Below, piece after piece: positions 33,611 to 46,517 of a DNA stretch of 64,000 bases (its first letter is position 1; every line of letters starts with the position of its first letter). The notes beneath the pieces are model-generated. The model was given only the letters and a program-made list of their open reading frames with translations, ran no database searches and was not told the origin of the DNA. The stretch comes from JABDIY01 sp963751955 (GTDB lineage Bacteria > Actinomycetota > Acidimicrobiia > Acidimicrobiales > SZUA-35), in assembly GCA_963751955.1 (NCBI GenBank), contig CAVVWM010000002.1, positions 781,780-845,779 of the forward strand. Direction: 5' to 3'. A program made the position numbers and the translations under genes.

Positions 33611-34972
33611 TCAGACCCAAAGACGGTCGAGGACGTCGAGCCAGAGCTGGGTCGTGAGTTCCAATGACTTGACATCAATGCGTTCGTTGTGGCCGTGGAA
33701 TCGGTTCAGGAACTCGGCGAGCTGGAGATCCTTGCTCAGCAGACCAGCGCCGTAGGCCGGGATCCCCATTTTGCGGAAGAAGCGGGCGTCGGTGCCGCCG
33801 CTGACCAGGCTGGGAACCACTGCGGCGTTCGGGTAGGCCATTTGAATCGAGTCGGTGAGCGCACTCCACAGCGGGGTGTCTGTTGAGCTGAACGCGGCTC
33901 CGTCCTCTCGCTCGGGGAGGATCTGTTCGATCTCACATGAGGGCAGAAGATCAGGGCCGATGATGTCGCGGAAGACTTGGTCAACTCCGTCCTGAGTGTC
34001 GCCGGGCAGAACCCTCACGTCCACCTGGATTTCGGCTCGGTTGGCGATGGTGTTCACTTTGTCTCCGGCGGACATGATGTTCGGCGACATCGTGATATGG
34101 CAGCAGGCGTGCAGATTTCGGGCCAGGTCCACCGGCAACGCCGCAAGCTCATCCGCTACTCGGGCGGGGTCCATCAGCCTCTTCTGGGTGTCCTCGGGAA
34201 GACCGAGGGCGGCCAACCGATCGGCGAAGACCCGATCGAGACGGGGGACCGGGCTGTACTCACCGATTCGCCGCACGATCTCGGCCGCCTTGTAAAGCGC
34301 GTTGTCTGTGGCATAGGGCATCGAACCGTGCCCGGGAGTTCCGTGCACGATGATCTTGCGAAAGGCCCCGGTCTTCTCTCCAGCGGTCAGCAGCACAGCG
34401 GAACCATCCGGGGTCGGCGTCCCGCCGTACTCGGTGAGCACGTAGTCGCACTTGACATCGTCCCAGTGGTTGTTGATCAGATGCTGCGCTCCGTACGTGC
34501 CACCGAACTCTTCGTCGGCGACCATCAGAAGCACGATGTCACCGGGATAACGCTTCCCTGACTTCACCACGTCACCGAACGCAACCGTCATTGCGGCGGT
34601 GACATTCAACATGTCGACCGCACCACGACCCCATACCTCGGTGACACCTTGGGAGTTGGTGATCACCTCACCACCGAATGGATCCTCCCGCCAGCCCTCG
34701 GGCGAGACCGGGACCACGTCGGTATGGGCCATCAGACACAGCGCTGGGGCGTCCGGATCGGTGCCAGGATGGCGCGCCACCAGGGAGGTCCTTCCCGGCA
34801 GCGACTCATAGAGCTGAGCTTGGACTCCGGAGTCTTCCAGCGCTCCGAGGATCAGGTCGGCGTTGCGCACCTCCTGCCCGGATTCGGGCGTTCCCTCGTT
34901 CACGCAGGCGTTCTTGATCATCTGCTGGAGCAGCTCGACGGTCTCGTTGGTGCGACGCTCGGTGTCGTTCAT
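33611..34972 (-). CDS. M20-family metallopeptidase (ArgE/DapE/carboxypeptidase-like)
   Basis: 453 residues from ATG 34972, with a CAGGGGG site upstream. Zinc ligands and catalytic residues of M20 enzymes are present: LMAHTDVVPV (His and Asp), GRGAVDMLN (bridging Asp), VADEEFGG (Glu pair), the dimerisation-domain RKIIVHGTPGHGSMP, and a final metal His in RFHGHNERID. No signal peptide is seen, so it is probably a cytoplasmic dipeptidase or deacylase. Substrate cannot be read. It lies opposite to the nuo genes between nuoD and nuoE. Confidence 0.87.
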   Translation of the reverse strand: MNDTERRTNETVELLQQMIKNACVNEGTPESGQEVRNADLILGALEDSGVQAQLYESLPGRTSLVARHPGTDPDAPALCLMAHTDVVPVSPEGWREDPFGGEVITNSQGVTEVWGRGAVDMLNVTAAMTVAFGDVVKSGKRYPGDIVLLMVADEEFGGTYGAQHLINNHWDDVKCDYVLTEYGGTPTPDGSAVLLTAGEKTGAFRKIIVHGTPGHGSMPYATDNALYKAAEIVRRIGEYSPVPRLDRVFADRLAALGLPEDTQKRLMDPARVADELAALPVDLARNLHACCHITMSPNIMSAGDKVNTIANRAEIQVDVRVLPGDTQDGVDQVFRDIIGPDLLPSCEIEQILPEREDGAAFSSTDTPLWSALTDSIQMAYPNAAVVPSLVSGGTDARFFRKMGIPAYGAGLLSKDLQLAEFLNRFHGHNERIDVKSLELTTQLWLDVLDRLWV

Positions 34973-35099
34973 CACATACCCCCTGCGGTGAGCATAAGAG
35001 ACCCCCAACCCGTGAGCCATTCTCAACCAGCGGCGCTAGTTCGGCGATGTGGTTTTGGATATCATTTCTAGCGGTGGAACCGCCTATCCTTAGTGCCGC

Positions 35100-35713
35100 A
35101 TGTCGCGACTGAATCAAGAGAACGTCGAGCTAGCGAACGAGATCATCGCACGCTACCCACGAAGGAAAACGCGCTCATCCCGCTGCTGCACGTGGCTCAG
35201 GAACAAGACGGCCATGTGACCACCGAGGCGATGGAGCATCTGGCTGAATTGGTTGGCGTGACCCCGGCTGAGGTACTCGGAACCGCAAGTTTCTATGAGA
35301 TGTTCAAATTCGAGCCCCAAGGCAAGTACATGGTGAACATCTGCACCAACATCTCCTGCCAGTTGCTCGGCGGCGAAGAACTACTTCATCATGCGGAGAA
35401 GACACTCGGTATCCGCCCAGGAGGTACCACAGAGGACGGTCTGTTCACCCTCGAAGACGTCGAGTGCATGGCGGCCTGCACCGAGGCGCCTTGCCTCCAA
35501 GTCAACTACCGGCACGAATATCGCCTCAGCACAACCGATTTCGACACCCTCATCGACGACCTTCGCACAGGGAAACGACCCGAGATACCGGATCACGGAA
35601 CTCTCGGAAAGGTCCGTCAGCACATTCCCGCCGATCGACTCGCAGGAATCGAGTCTCCTGAAACCGCCGGAACGCCGGCCTGGTATGCGTCGCGTACGGC
35701 GCCAGCCAGCTAA
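35100..35713 (+). CDS. nuoE: NADH-quinone oxidoreductase subunit E, with frame break near the start
   Basis: ATG 35100 opens with SRLNQENVELANEIIARYP, a typical NuoE start, but this frame then leaves the family. The match resumes one frame back with TKENALIPLLHVAQEQDG. Adding one base to the CCC at 35156-35158 joins them into about 204 residues. The [2Fe-2S] ligands are present (CTNISC and later CMAACTEAPC). NuoE is part of the NADH-oxidising module. A missing base in a C-run is the likely cause. The C terminus is extended relative to short NuoE proteins. Confidence 0.88.
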
Positions 35714-35734
35714 CCCTTCTTCGAAAGCATCGCC

Positions 35735-37135
35735 ATGGCTACAAATGCGTACATTCCTCACGCGGCCGGATACGTCGACAATGAGGGCGTAAAGATCGTA
35801 TCGAGCCGTTTCCCACTCGAGGACAGCTACACGCTCGAGCGATCACTCGCCACCGGTGGGTACCAGGGGATGAAGAAGGCCCTTCGGATGGCCCCTGGTG
35901 AGGTTGCTGCTCTGGTCAAAGATGCTGTGCTGCTCGGACGGGGCGGAGCCGGATTCCCCGCCGGCATCAAATGGGGTTTTATGCCTCCGGTGTGGCCCCG
36001 CTATCTCGTGGTCAACGGTGACGAATCCGAGCCCGGCACCTATAAGGACCGGCTGTTGATGGAGAACGATCCCCACCAGCTGATCGAAGGCTGCATCATC
36101 GCCTGCTACGCCCTCGGGTTGAACACGTGTTATCTGTACATCCGAGGCGAGATGCCGGTGGCACAAGAGCGGGCTGCGCAGGCGCTGAACGAGGCCTACG
36201 CCGCTGGGCTCGTCGGCAAGAACATCGACGGCACAGACGTCAGCGTCGACGTAGTTCTCCACTGGGGTGCCGGTGCCTACATCGTTGGTGAAGAAACTGC
36301 ACTGATAGAAAGCCTTGAGGGCAACCGTGGAATGCCCAGACTCAAGCCGCCGTTCTTCCCAGCAGCGAAAGGCCTCTATCTCAAGCCCACGATCGTCAAC
36401 AATGTGGAGACGCTCGCCAACCTGCCCTGGCTCTTGAACAACGGTGCGGAGGCCTACAAGAAGTACGGCTCGGACAAATCGCCCGGTACCCGCTTGCTGG
36501 CGATCAGCGGCCATGTGAAACGGCCCGGTGTGTACGAGGTGGAACAAGGTGTCGTCACGTTTCGGGAGCTGTTCTACGGCGACAACTACTGCGGGGGAAT
36601 CAAAGACGGTAATGATCTGAAAGCGTTCATCCCCGGCGGCGGGTCCGCACCATGGTTCTTCGAAGAACAGCTCGACCTACCACTTGAAGCGAGTGAGGTC
36701 GGTCCTGCCGGGTCGATGCTCGGATCCGGGGCGATCGTCGTGATGGACGAAACCACCGACGCCGTGCGGGCCTGCTTGCGGGTGGTTCGTTTCTACGCTC
36801 GGGAGAGTTGTGGAAAATGTACACCGTGTCGTGAAGGCACCTCTTGGGAGGAAAAGGTTCTCCAACGCATTGTCGACGGCCACGGGCGGCCTGAAGACAT
36901 CGACCTCCTACTGGAGATCGGATCGAACATCAGCCCCGGTGACTATCCAGTCGCCGCTCATCCTGATGCTGGGCTCGAAGCGGTACCGTTCCCGCCCAAG
37001 CAGACGACCATCTGCCCGCTTGGACCGAGTTCGGTAGCGCCGATCACCAGCGCAATCCGTCGGTTCCGACCCGAGTTTGAGGCGAAGATCGCCGCTGGCG
37101 CAGGCTTCACTGTCGCTACTGGGAGCCCAGCATGA
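35735..37135 (+). CDS. nuoF: NADH-quinone oxidoreductase subunit F
   Basis: 466 residues. The FMN/NADH site is visible in LLGRGGAGFPAGIKWGF and VNGDESEPGTYKDR; the [4Fe-4S] cluster N3 ligands are in ESCGKCTPCREGT, followed by the fourth Cys in TTICPLGPS. It oxidises NADH and feeds electrons to NuoE and NuoG. It starts 21 bases after nuoE and overlaps nuoG by 4 bases. Confidence 0.95.
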   Translation: MATNAYIPHAAGYVDNEGVKIVSSRFPLEDSYTLERSLATGGYQGMKKALRMAPGEVAALVKDAVLLGRGGAGFPAGIKWGFMPPVWPRYLVVNGDESEPGTYKDRLLMENDPHQLIEGCIIACYALGLNTCYLYIRGEMPVAQERAAQALNEAYAAGLVGKNIDGTDVSVDVVLHWGAGAYIVGEETALIESLEGNRGMPRLKPPFFPAAKGLYLKPTIVNNVETLANLPWLLNNGAEAYKKYGSDKSPGTRLLAISGHVKRPGVYEVEQGVVTFRELFYGDNYCGGIKDGNDLKAFIPGGGSAPWFFEEQLDLPLEASEVGPAGSMLGSGAIVVMDETTDAVRACLRVVRFYARESCGKCTPCREGTSWEEKVLQRIVDGHGRPEDIDLLLEIGSNISPGDYPVAAHPDAGLEAVPFPPKQTTICPLGPSSVAPITSAIRRFRPEFEAKIAAGAGFTVATGSPA

Positions 37136-39621
37136 CCGCAACCGAAAACGCCGAGAGCGAAAGCACCGAAGTAGACGCGGGCGTCCCGTTCAGGCTCAAC
37201 GGCACGGAACTCCGCGCCAACACCGGCGAGCTCTTGATCGCCGCTGCCGAACGCCACGGCGTTCACATCCCTCACTTCTGCTACCACCCCCGGATGTCGT
37301 CGGTCGGCATGTGTCGGATGTGTTTGGTGGAGGTTGATTCAGGCCGTGGCCCCTCACTGCAGCCGGCGTGCATGCTTCCGGTCACGCCCGACATGAGTGT
37401 GAACACCGAGTCGGAACCGACAACCAAGGCACAGGACGGCGTGCTGGAGCTCCTGCTCATCAATCACCCTCTGGACTGTCCGGTCTGTGACAAAGGAGGG
37501 GAGTGTCCACTACAGGACAACGCCTACACGTTCGGCCCGGGCGAGTCTCGTTTTGTTGAAGAAAAACGCCACTTCGAAAAACCGATACCGATCAGTGATC
37601 TCGTCTACTTGGATCGTGAGCGCTGCATACTCTGTGATCGATGCACCCGCTTCGCAGACGAAGTAGCCGGCGATCCACTCATTCATTTCATCGACCGAGG
37701 TGCCCAGACACAGGTCAACACCTTCCCAGAGCACGAATTCTCCAGCTACTTCAGCGGCAACACAGTCCAAATATGTCCCGTCGGAGCTCTCACAGCACAG
37801 CCCTACCGATTCGCTGCTCGGCCGTGGGATTTGTCGGAAATCGAATCCACGTCGATGGTCGACACCACCGGTGCTCGCGTCGCGCTTCACAGCAGTCAGA
37901 ATCGGCTTGTCCGGATCCAGGGCGTGGACTCCGACGCCACCAACTGGGGCTGGCTGAGCGACAAAGAACGCTTCATCTACGAAGCCACCGACTCAGTCCA
38001 TCGGGTCACAGAACCAATGGTTCGAGACAACAACGGTGAACAGGTCAAGACCCGTTGGACCACAGCGATCCAACAGACCGTTCAGGCACTCACGGGGGCG
38101 TCGGATCCGCGCAAGATTGGCGTCATCGGTGGCGCTCGCCTCACCCTGGAAAGCCAGTACGCGTGGGCCAAGCTCCTCAAAGGTCTCGGAGCCATCGACA
38201 ACATCGATTCTCAGCTGGGAGATGGGCTTCCCGCTGATCTGGTGATGGGTCTGCCCAAGGCCACCATCGACTTCGCCTGTGCACCGGGCGGGGTGGTGGT
38301 ATTGCTGGCCGGGGATCCCAAGGAGGAGCTGCCGACGCTGTATCTCCGGCTACGACATGCAGTCCAGTTCGATGGTGTGTCGCTGATCGAGATGTCGCCC
38401 CGCCAGACCGCTTTCGGTGATTCGGTAGCAGCCCGCCTCAATCCCTTGCCAGGTGCTGCGGGGCAGATTGCCTCTGCGCTTGCTGACGGCATGATCGGCA
38501 CCAGCATCGGAGGAATCTCTTCCGATCAACTCTCGGCCGCCCACACTCTGCTCACGTCGGGTCGTCCGATAACCGTGATCGTGGGTCGCGGCAATCTTGC
38601 CGAGTCGGCCGATTCTGTGGTGTCTGCGATCGCCGCCCTTCGTCGCCTGGTGCCAGCCTCGAAATTTCTCACAGCATTGCGACGAGGCAACGTGCACGGC
38701 GCGCTCGAGATGGGGCTCACACCGGGCTATTTGCCGGGAGGGCAGGACCTCAGCGCCGAGCTTCCGGGGTGGGATATGGCACCGTCAACGACCGGGCTCG
38801 ATGCCGAGGGCATTTTGAAAGCGGCTGCCAACGGCTCGATCCACACTCTGCTTCTGCTGGGTGCAGATCCGCTGCGAGACTTCCCCGACGCCGCCCTGGC
38901 TACCGCAGCATTCGAGCGGATTCGCACGGTCGTGTCGGTGGATACGTTCATGACCCCCAGCACGCAGCGAGCCGATGTCATCTTGCCTGCGGCAATGTTC
39001 GGCGAGGTTGATGGAACATTCATGAACCTCGAGGCGCGAATTTCACCCGTTCGAGCCAAGGTCACTCCGCCTGGTCAGTCCCGACCTGACTGGATGATCG
39101 CTGCCGAAGTTGCCCAGGCAGCCGGGGGCGATCTGGGATTCACCCGCCTCGCAGAGCTTCAGACCGACATCTCGGCGACGGTTCCGGGCTTCGAGTCGGT
39201 CGACTGGTCGACCGATGGCGTCGCAGCCGACGGACCGATCATCGTTTCGGAGCGCTCGTGGCAACCGACCCTCAGCGAAACCGCACCGATTCCGCCCGCC
39301 GACGACTACGGTCTGCGGTTGGTGGTTGACCGCAAGCTCTGGGACAACGGCACGATGACAGCGTCCTCAGCATCGCTGAGCGGCCTTGTTGACGATGCGG
39401 TTCTCACCCTCGCTCCTTCTGATCTGGCCCGACTTGGTGCAGCGTCAGGTCAGGAAGTGCAGCTTTCAACGCCTGGCGGAGCCACCCACACGGTCGTTGC
39501 CAATGGCGACGCCCGTATTCGAAGCGGTGTGGCCCATCTGCCGTACGGGTTGAATGGATTCCAGGCTCAGGAACTTCTCACGGCCGGCGAGCCCGTAATC
39601 GATGTGAGAGTTCAGCCGTGA
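37132..39621 (+). CDS. nuoG: NADH-quinone oxidoreductase subunit G
   Basis: 829 residues. The N-terminal domain has the [2Fe-2S] motif (HFCYHPRMSSVGMCRMC), the His/Cys cluster region (CPVCDKGGECPLQD) and a [4Fe-4S] motif (RCILCDRCTRF). After these come QICPVGALT and a long molybdopterin-oxidoreductase-like domain ending in ILPAAMFGEVDGTFMN and a small C-terminal domain. The last domain is structural in complex I. It overlaps both neighbours by 4 bases. Confidence 0.94.
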   Translation: MTATENAESESTEVDAGVPFRLNGTELRANTGELLIAAAERHGVHIPHFCYHPRMSSVGMCRMCLVEVDSGRGPSLQPACMLPVTPDMSVNTESEPTTKAQDGVLELLLINHPLDCPVCDKGGECPLQDNAYTFGPGESRFVEEKRHFEKPIPISDLVYLDRERCILCDRCTRFADEVAGDPLIHFIDRGAQTQVNTFPEHEFSSYFSGNTVQICPVGALTAQPYRFAARPWDLSEIESTSMVDTTGARVALHSSQNRLVRIQGVDSDATNWGWLSDKERFIYEATDSVHRVTEPMVRDNNGEQVKTRWTTAIQQTVQALTGASDPRKIGVIGGARLTLESQYAWAKLLKGLGAIDNIDSQLGDGLPADLVMGLPKATIDFACAPGGVVVLLAGDPKEELPTLYLRLRHAVQFDGVSLIEMSPRQTAFGDSVAARLNPLPGAAGQIASALADGMIGTSIGGISSDQLSAAHTLLTSGRPITVIVGRGNLAESADSVVSAIAALRRLVPASKFLTALRRGNVHGALEMGLTPGYLPGGQDLSAELPGWDMAPSTTGLDAEGILKAAANGSIHTLLLLGADPLRDFPDAALATAAFERIRTVVSVDTFMTPSTQRADVILPAAMFGEVDGTFMNLEARISPVRAKVTPPGQSRPDWMIAAEVAQAAGGDLGFTRLAELQTDISATVPGFESVDWSTDGVAADGPIIVSERSWQPTLSETAPIPPADDYGLRLVVDRKLWDNGTMTASSASLSGLVDDAVLTLAPSDLARLGAASGQEVQLSTPGGATHTVVANGDARIRSGVAHLPYGLNGFQAQELLTAGEPVIDVRVQP

Positions 39622-40904
39622 GTCTGATCTCCTTCCAGAATGCCGCCACATCGGTTGGACAGCCCTATCTCGACGACGGCGTCGATACGGGCGACATCGT
39701 GCTTGCGGTCACCAAGGCTGTTCTCGCCCTCGTGGTTTGCCTCGTAGCGACCATGCTGATGGTGTGGTTCGAGCGCAAGGTTGTGAGCCGTCTCCAGAAC
39801 CGGATCGGCCCCAACGTGGCCGGCCCGTTCGGACTTCTCCAGACCCTGGCCGATGGAATAAAGGCCTTCTTCAAAGAAGACAACATCCCCGAGAACGCCG
39901 ACAAGTTCGTGTTTCGCCTTGCACCGTATCTTTCCCTGCTGCCGGCGTTCCTCACCTTCACCCTCATTCCGATCGGCGGCGATTTCAACGACGGTAAGAA
40001 CGGAGCGGTGACAATCTTTGGTCGCGAGACCTTCCTCCAGGTGGCCGACGTGCCAGTTGGGGTGTTGTTCTTCCTGGCGATGAGCTCGTTGGGTATCTAC
40101 GGGATCATGCTCGCCGGATGGTCCTCGGGTTCGAAGTACCCGCTTCTCGGTTCGGTGCGGGCATCGGCTCAGGCAATCAGCTACGAAGCTGCGCTCGGTC
40201 TGGCGTTGGCGTCGGTGATCCTCGTAACCGGCGGGCTCAGCATGAATCAGATCGTTCAGACCCAAGCCGGGGCTGGCTTTGGGGGAATCATCCCCAACTT
40301 CAACATCATCGTCACCGGTTTCATCCCATTCGCGGTGTTCCTCATCGCCGGAACCGCTGAGCTCAATCGTCCACCTTTCGATCTGGTCGAGGCCGAACAA
40401 GAACTAGTGGGCGGGTTCCACACCGAGTACTCCGGGATCCGGTTCGCCCTGTTCTTCCTCAGTGAATTCATGAATACGGTCACAATGGCGGCCATCATCG
40501 TCACGCTCTTCCTGGGCGGCCCCGCCGGGCCGGCCTTCTTGGGCGAGACACTCGGTTGGTTCACCGGCTTCATTTGGTTCTTCGCAAAGCTGCTGGTTTT
40601 CCTCTTCGTCTTCGTCTGGTTCCGAGCCACCTTGCCCCGCTTCCGGTACGACCAATTGATGGATCTGGGGTGGAAGTTCCTGATCCCGCTTTCGCTTGGC
40701 TGGCTGTTGGTGTTGGCGGGAATCCGCGTGGCACGCAACGGAGATCTCGACATTCTCGACACCGCTCAAGCCGACACGATCCTGGTCATCGTCGTTGCGT
40801 TTGGCATCCTTGTTCTGGGGATGGCTGTGCTTCGCGGCGCCCTCAACAACGCCCGCAGGGAACGTCTGGTCGCCGCGGGCCTCGATCCGAGTGAGGTGCG
40901 CTGA
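39618..40904 (+). CDS. nuoH: NADH-quinone oxidoreductase subunit H
   Basis: 428 residues, GTG start overlapping nuoG. Eight or more membrane helices. Conserved segments include WFERKVVSRLQNRIGPNVAGPFGLLQ in the first helix-loop, ALKA-like GIKAFFKED, RPPFDLVEAEQELVGGFHTEYSG (the quinone-entry loop Glu residues) and LPRFRYDQLMDLGWK. NuoH anchors the peripheral arm to the membrane and lines the quinone channel. The N terminus is about 20 residues longer than the shortest homologues. Confidence 0.95.
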   Translation: MSLISFQNAATSVGQPYLDDGVDTGDIVLAVTKAVLALVVCLVATMLMVWFERKVVSRLQNRIGPNVAGPFGLLQTLADGIKAFFKEDNIPENADKFVFRLAPYLSLLPAFLTFTLIPIGGDFNDGKNGAVTIFGRETFLQVADVPVGVLFFLAMSSLGIYGIMLAGWSSGSKYPLLGSVRASAQAISYEAALGLALASVILVTGGLSMNQIVQTQAGAGFGGIIPNFNIIVTGFIPFAVFLIAGTAELNRPPFDLVEAEQELVGGFHTEYSGIRFALFFLSEFMNTVTMAAIIVTLFLGGPAGPAFLGETLGWFTGFIWFFAKLLVFLFVFVWFRATLPRFRYDQLMDLGWKFLIPLSLGWLLVLAGIRVARNGDLDILDTAQADTILVIVVAFGILVLGMAVLRGALNNARRERLVAAGLDPSEVR

Positions 40905-41596
40905 TGGGATACTTCGAAGGCTTCGCCGTCACCTTGGCCAAATGGGGCGAAGGTGTGACCACCAAGGAGTACCGGGGCGGGCGAAAGAACCGCAAGGGCG
41001 AGATCTCCAAAAAGGATCAGAAGGCACCCAAGCCCGAACGTGCCCACGGTCGCCACGTGCTGAACCGTTACGAAGACGGCATGGAGAAGTGTATTGGTTG
41101 TGAGCTTTGTGCTGGGGTGTGCCCCGCGAACTGCATCTACGTGCGGGGCAAGGACAATTCGCCAGAGGATCCCAAGAGCCCGGGCGAACGTTTCGGCTAC
41201 GTCTACGAGATCAACTACCTCCGCTGCATCCACTGCGACCTGTGCGTCGAAGCGTGCCCGACCGAGGCGATTACGGAATCCAAACTGTTCGAGTTCTCCT
41301 TCACAAATCGTTCCGACGCCATCTACACCAAGGACGAATTGCTCGTCGACGACGAAGGGATGCCCCAGAAGCTTCCCTGGGAAGACTGGCGCCCTGGGGA
41401 AGACCTCCAGACTTCGGGTTGGATGCGCGCCACCTCTCCGTCGGGCAAAGCCAGTTATCTGGGAACCGGCTGGAGTGGTGAGCTGGGTTACGGCGTTCGT
41501 CACGGCGACCTACCCCAGGAAGAAAAAGACGCAAGCTCGGTTTCTGAAGCTGCCGAAGGACACCAGGACCACGACGACGATGGAGGTCATCACTGA
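40904..41596 (+). CDS. nuoI: NADH-quinone oxidoreductase subunit I
   Basis: 230 residues. Two [4Fe-4S] motifs, CIGCELCAGVCPANC starting at residue 63 and CIHCDLCVEACPTEA starting at 108, are the N6a and N6b ligands. ATG 40904 overlaps the nuoH stop by one base. The C terminus carries an acidic, His-rich tail of about 30 residues (EEKDASSVSEAAEGHQDHDDDGGHH) not needed for the fold. Confidence 0.95.
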   Translation: MGYFEGFAVTLAKWGEGVTTKEYRGGRKNRKGEISKKDQKAPKPERAHGRHVLNRYEDGMEKCIGCELCAGVCPANCIYVRGKDNSPEDPKSPGERFGYVYEINYLRCIHCDLCVEACPTEAITESKLFEFSFTNRSDAIYTKDELLVDDEGMPQKLPWEDWRPGEDLQTSGWMRATSPSGKASYLGTGWSGELGYGVRHGDLPQEEKDASSVSEAAEGHQDHDDDGGHH

Positions 41597-42174
41597 TGGT
41601 TGATGTGATCTCGTTCCTGGTCGCCGGCGCGATCGTGATCGGCGGCGCCCTTGGCGTTGTCGGATTCTCCAATCCCGTGCACGCTGCACTCAGCCTGATT
41701 GCATCGTTCTTCGGCGTGGCCGTCGTCTTCATCATTCAAGAGGCCCACTTCCTGGCGTTGGTACAGGTTGTGGTCTACGCAGGCGCCATCGTGGTGCTCT
41801 TCTTGTTCGTGATCATGTTGCTGGGTGTCGACACGGCATCGGATCTTCGAACCGAACCGCTGGTCGGCCAACGACCGCTGGGTCTGTTGTTCGGCGCTAT
41901 CTTGCTCGCCCTCACTCTCGGGGGACTCTTCCTCTCCGGACCCGGCGGGGACCAAGGTGCCGTTGCCCTCACTGGCCAGCAGTCGTTGGTTCAGCCGATC
42001 GATGATCGAAGTCAGATCGAACAGTTGGGAGAGGATCTCTTCACCCGTAACATTCTGGCGTTCCAGGCAACCGCGCTGCTACTCACGATCGCCACCGTGG
42101 GGGCCGTCGTGCTGGTCCGCAACAAGGGTGGCGAGGATCTTGTGGTCGACGAGCCAGGATTGGCAGTCGAGTAG
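41596..42174 (+). CDS. nuoJ: NADH-quinone oxidoreductase subunit J
   Basis: 192 residues, five helices. The helix 2-3 region HAALSLIASFFGVAVVFIIQEAHFLALVQVVVYAGAIVVLFLF is the conserved NuoJ core that includes the pi-bulge helix. The start overlaps nuoI by one base. The C-terminal tail is slightly acidic. Confidence 0.93.
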   Translation: MVDVISFLVAGAIVIGGALGVVGFSNPVHAALSLIASFFGVAVVFIIQEAHFLALVQVVVYAGAIVVLFLFVIMLLGVDTASDLRTEPLVGQRPLGLLFGAILLALTLGGLFLSGPGGDQGAVALTGQQSLVQPIDDRSQIEQLGEDLFTRNILAFQATALLLTIATVGAVVLVRNKGGEDLVVDEPGLAVE

Positions 42175-42209
42175 ACCATGATCGTCGTGTGCCGTAGGGG
42201 AGAAGGCTA

Positions 42210-42515
42210 GTGGAACTCACAGAGAGCTGGTATCTGGTCCTGAGCGCGCTGCTGTTCTCTATCGGCGCTACCGGTATCTTGATCCGTAGGAATCCATTGG
42301 TCATGTTCATGTGTATCGAATTGATGCTCAACGCTGTGAACATCACCTTCGTCACCTTTTCGAACAGCCTGAACGACCTCTCAGGTCAGACGGCGGTGTT
42401 CTTCGTGCTTGTAGTCGCCGCAGCCGAAGTTGTGATCGGTCTGTCAATCGTGGTTGCGGTTCTGCGTCGCAATCCCTCGGCTGATGCCGACGACATCGCA
42501 GTGCTCAGGGGATAG
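42210..42515 (+). CDS. nuoK: NADH-quinone oxidoreductase subunit K
   Basis: 101 residues, three helices, GTG start behind a GGAGAAGG site. The conserved helix MFMCIELMLNAVN carries the membrane Glu of the proton path, and a second Glu is in AAAEVVIGLSIVVAV. Length is exactly that of the family. Confidence 0.95.
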   Translation: MELTESWYLVLSALLFSIGATGILIRRNPLVMFMCIELMLNAVNITFVTFSNSLNDLSGQTAVFFVLVVAAAEVVIGLSIVVAVLRRNPSADADDIAVLRG

Positions 42516-42517
42516 CC

Positions 42518-44882
<2,365 letters not shown>

Positions 44883-44886
<4 letters not shown>

Positions 44887-46517
44887 TGTTTGCAGCAGAG
44901 GCCGCTGAGGCCGCGTCCTTCCAGATTCTCCCCGCACTGATCATCGTGCCGCTGCTCACGGCGATCGTCCTCGGACTGCTGCCGTCAAATCGCGATGAAT
45001 ACACCCGAATCACCGCGCTGGTCGGGTCTGCTATCACCGGAGCGATTTCGATCTATATGTTGGCCGAGTTCGTCGCCGAGGACGGGGGCTTCCAGTTCGT
45101 AGTAGAGCGTGACTGGATAAGTGATCTGGGGATCAGCTTCGCACTGGGTGTCGACGGGATCTCGCTGTTTCTTGTTGTGATGACAGGAGTCCTCTTTCCG
45201 CTCGGGTTGTTGGCAACCAGTGCGCACCACGATTCCAAGGCATACCACATTTGGGTCATGATTCTGATGGCTGGCTCAATGGGCGTCTTCCTGTCGCTCG
45301 ACATCCTCTTGTTCTTCATGTTCTTCGAGATCGTGCTTGTCCCGATGTACTTCCTCATCGGCAAATGGGGTCATGGCAACCGGGTGCATGCAGCGTTGAA
45401 GTTCTTCCTGTACACCATGGCCGGATCGGCGTTGATGCTGGTTGGAATCCTCGCTGTCGTGTTCCTCACGGCACGCAGTACCGGTGATATCAGCTTCGAC
45501 ATCCGCGACTTGGCCCAAGCTCAAGCTCTCTCAACCAATCAAGCCCGGGCCGTGCTGGCCACCTTCGCCCTTGCCTTTGCCGTGAAGGTGCCGTTGTTCC
45601 CGCTGCACACTTGGCTCCCCGATGCCCACACCGAGGCCCCAACAATCGGTTCAGTGATTCTTGCCGGGGTCCTGCTCAAACTTGGCACCTACGGCTTCCT
45701 GAGGTTTGGCTTGTACCTGTTTCCCGAAGCCTCCTATGACCTGGCCCCGATCTTCCTGACCCTCGGCGTCATTGGAATCATCTACGGCGCCATCGTGGCC
45801 ACGGTGCAGAAGGATCTGAAGCGACTGATTGCCTACTCCTCGATCGCCCACCTCGGCTTCATCATTCTCGGGCTCTTCGCTCTCAACTCTCAGGGCATCC
45901 AGGGCGGCGTTCTCCAAATGGTGAACCACGGCATCAGCACCGGGGCGTTGTTCATACTCGTTGGTTGGATCTATGAGCGCCGCCGCACCCGAGAGATCGC
46001 AGCGCTGTCAGGACTTCAGAAGTCTGCACCGCTGTTTGCCGGTGTCTTCACCGTGGTGATGTTGTCCAGCGTTGGACTCCCCGGTCTGAATGGCTTTGTG
46101 GGCGAATTCCTAATTCTTCTCGGCGCCTTCAACGATCGTGCGAGATGGTGGGCTGTGGTGGCGACGGTTGGAGTGATACTTGCAGCTCTCTACTTGCTTT
46201 GGGCCTACCAGCGGGTCTTCCATGGTGAACCCGATGGGGAGAACGCTTCAATGCGAGATCTCAGCTTGTCGGAGTTCTTGAGCATCGCTCCTCTGCTGGG
46301 CCTGATCGTTTTCATGGGCGTCTACCCCAAGCCGGTGCTCGAGCGGATCGAGCCCGCAGTAGACGAACTGATCGAACACATCGAAGCCAACGTGAACGGC
46401 TTCACCGAGGACGAGCCAGAGGCTCCCACCGAGCACGATCAACGAGATCTGCTGGTGGAAGCACTTCACGAGGCAGAGGAAGAAGCTGAGTCCGAGGGCG
46501 GGGAGGTCGAAGAATGA
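44883..46517 (+). CDS. nuoM: NADH-quinone oxidoreductase subunit M
   Basis: 544 residues from ATG 44883, overlapping the nuoL stop. Conserved antiporter-like segments include FFMFFEIVLVPMYFLIGKWG (with the essential Glu), KVPLFPLHTWLPDAHTEAPTIGSVILAGVLLKLG and DLKRLIAYSSIAHLGF. The C terminus has an acidic extension of about 60 residues (EANVNGFTEDEPEAPTEHD). A longer start at 44856 would overlap nuoL without similarity. Confidence 0.94.
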
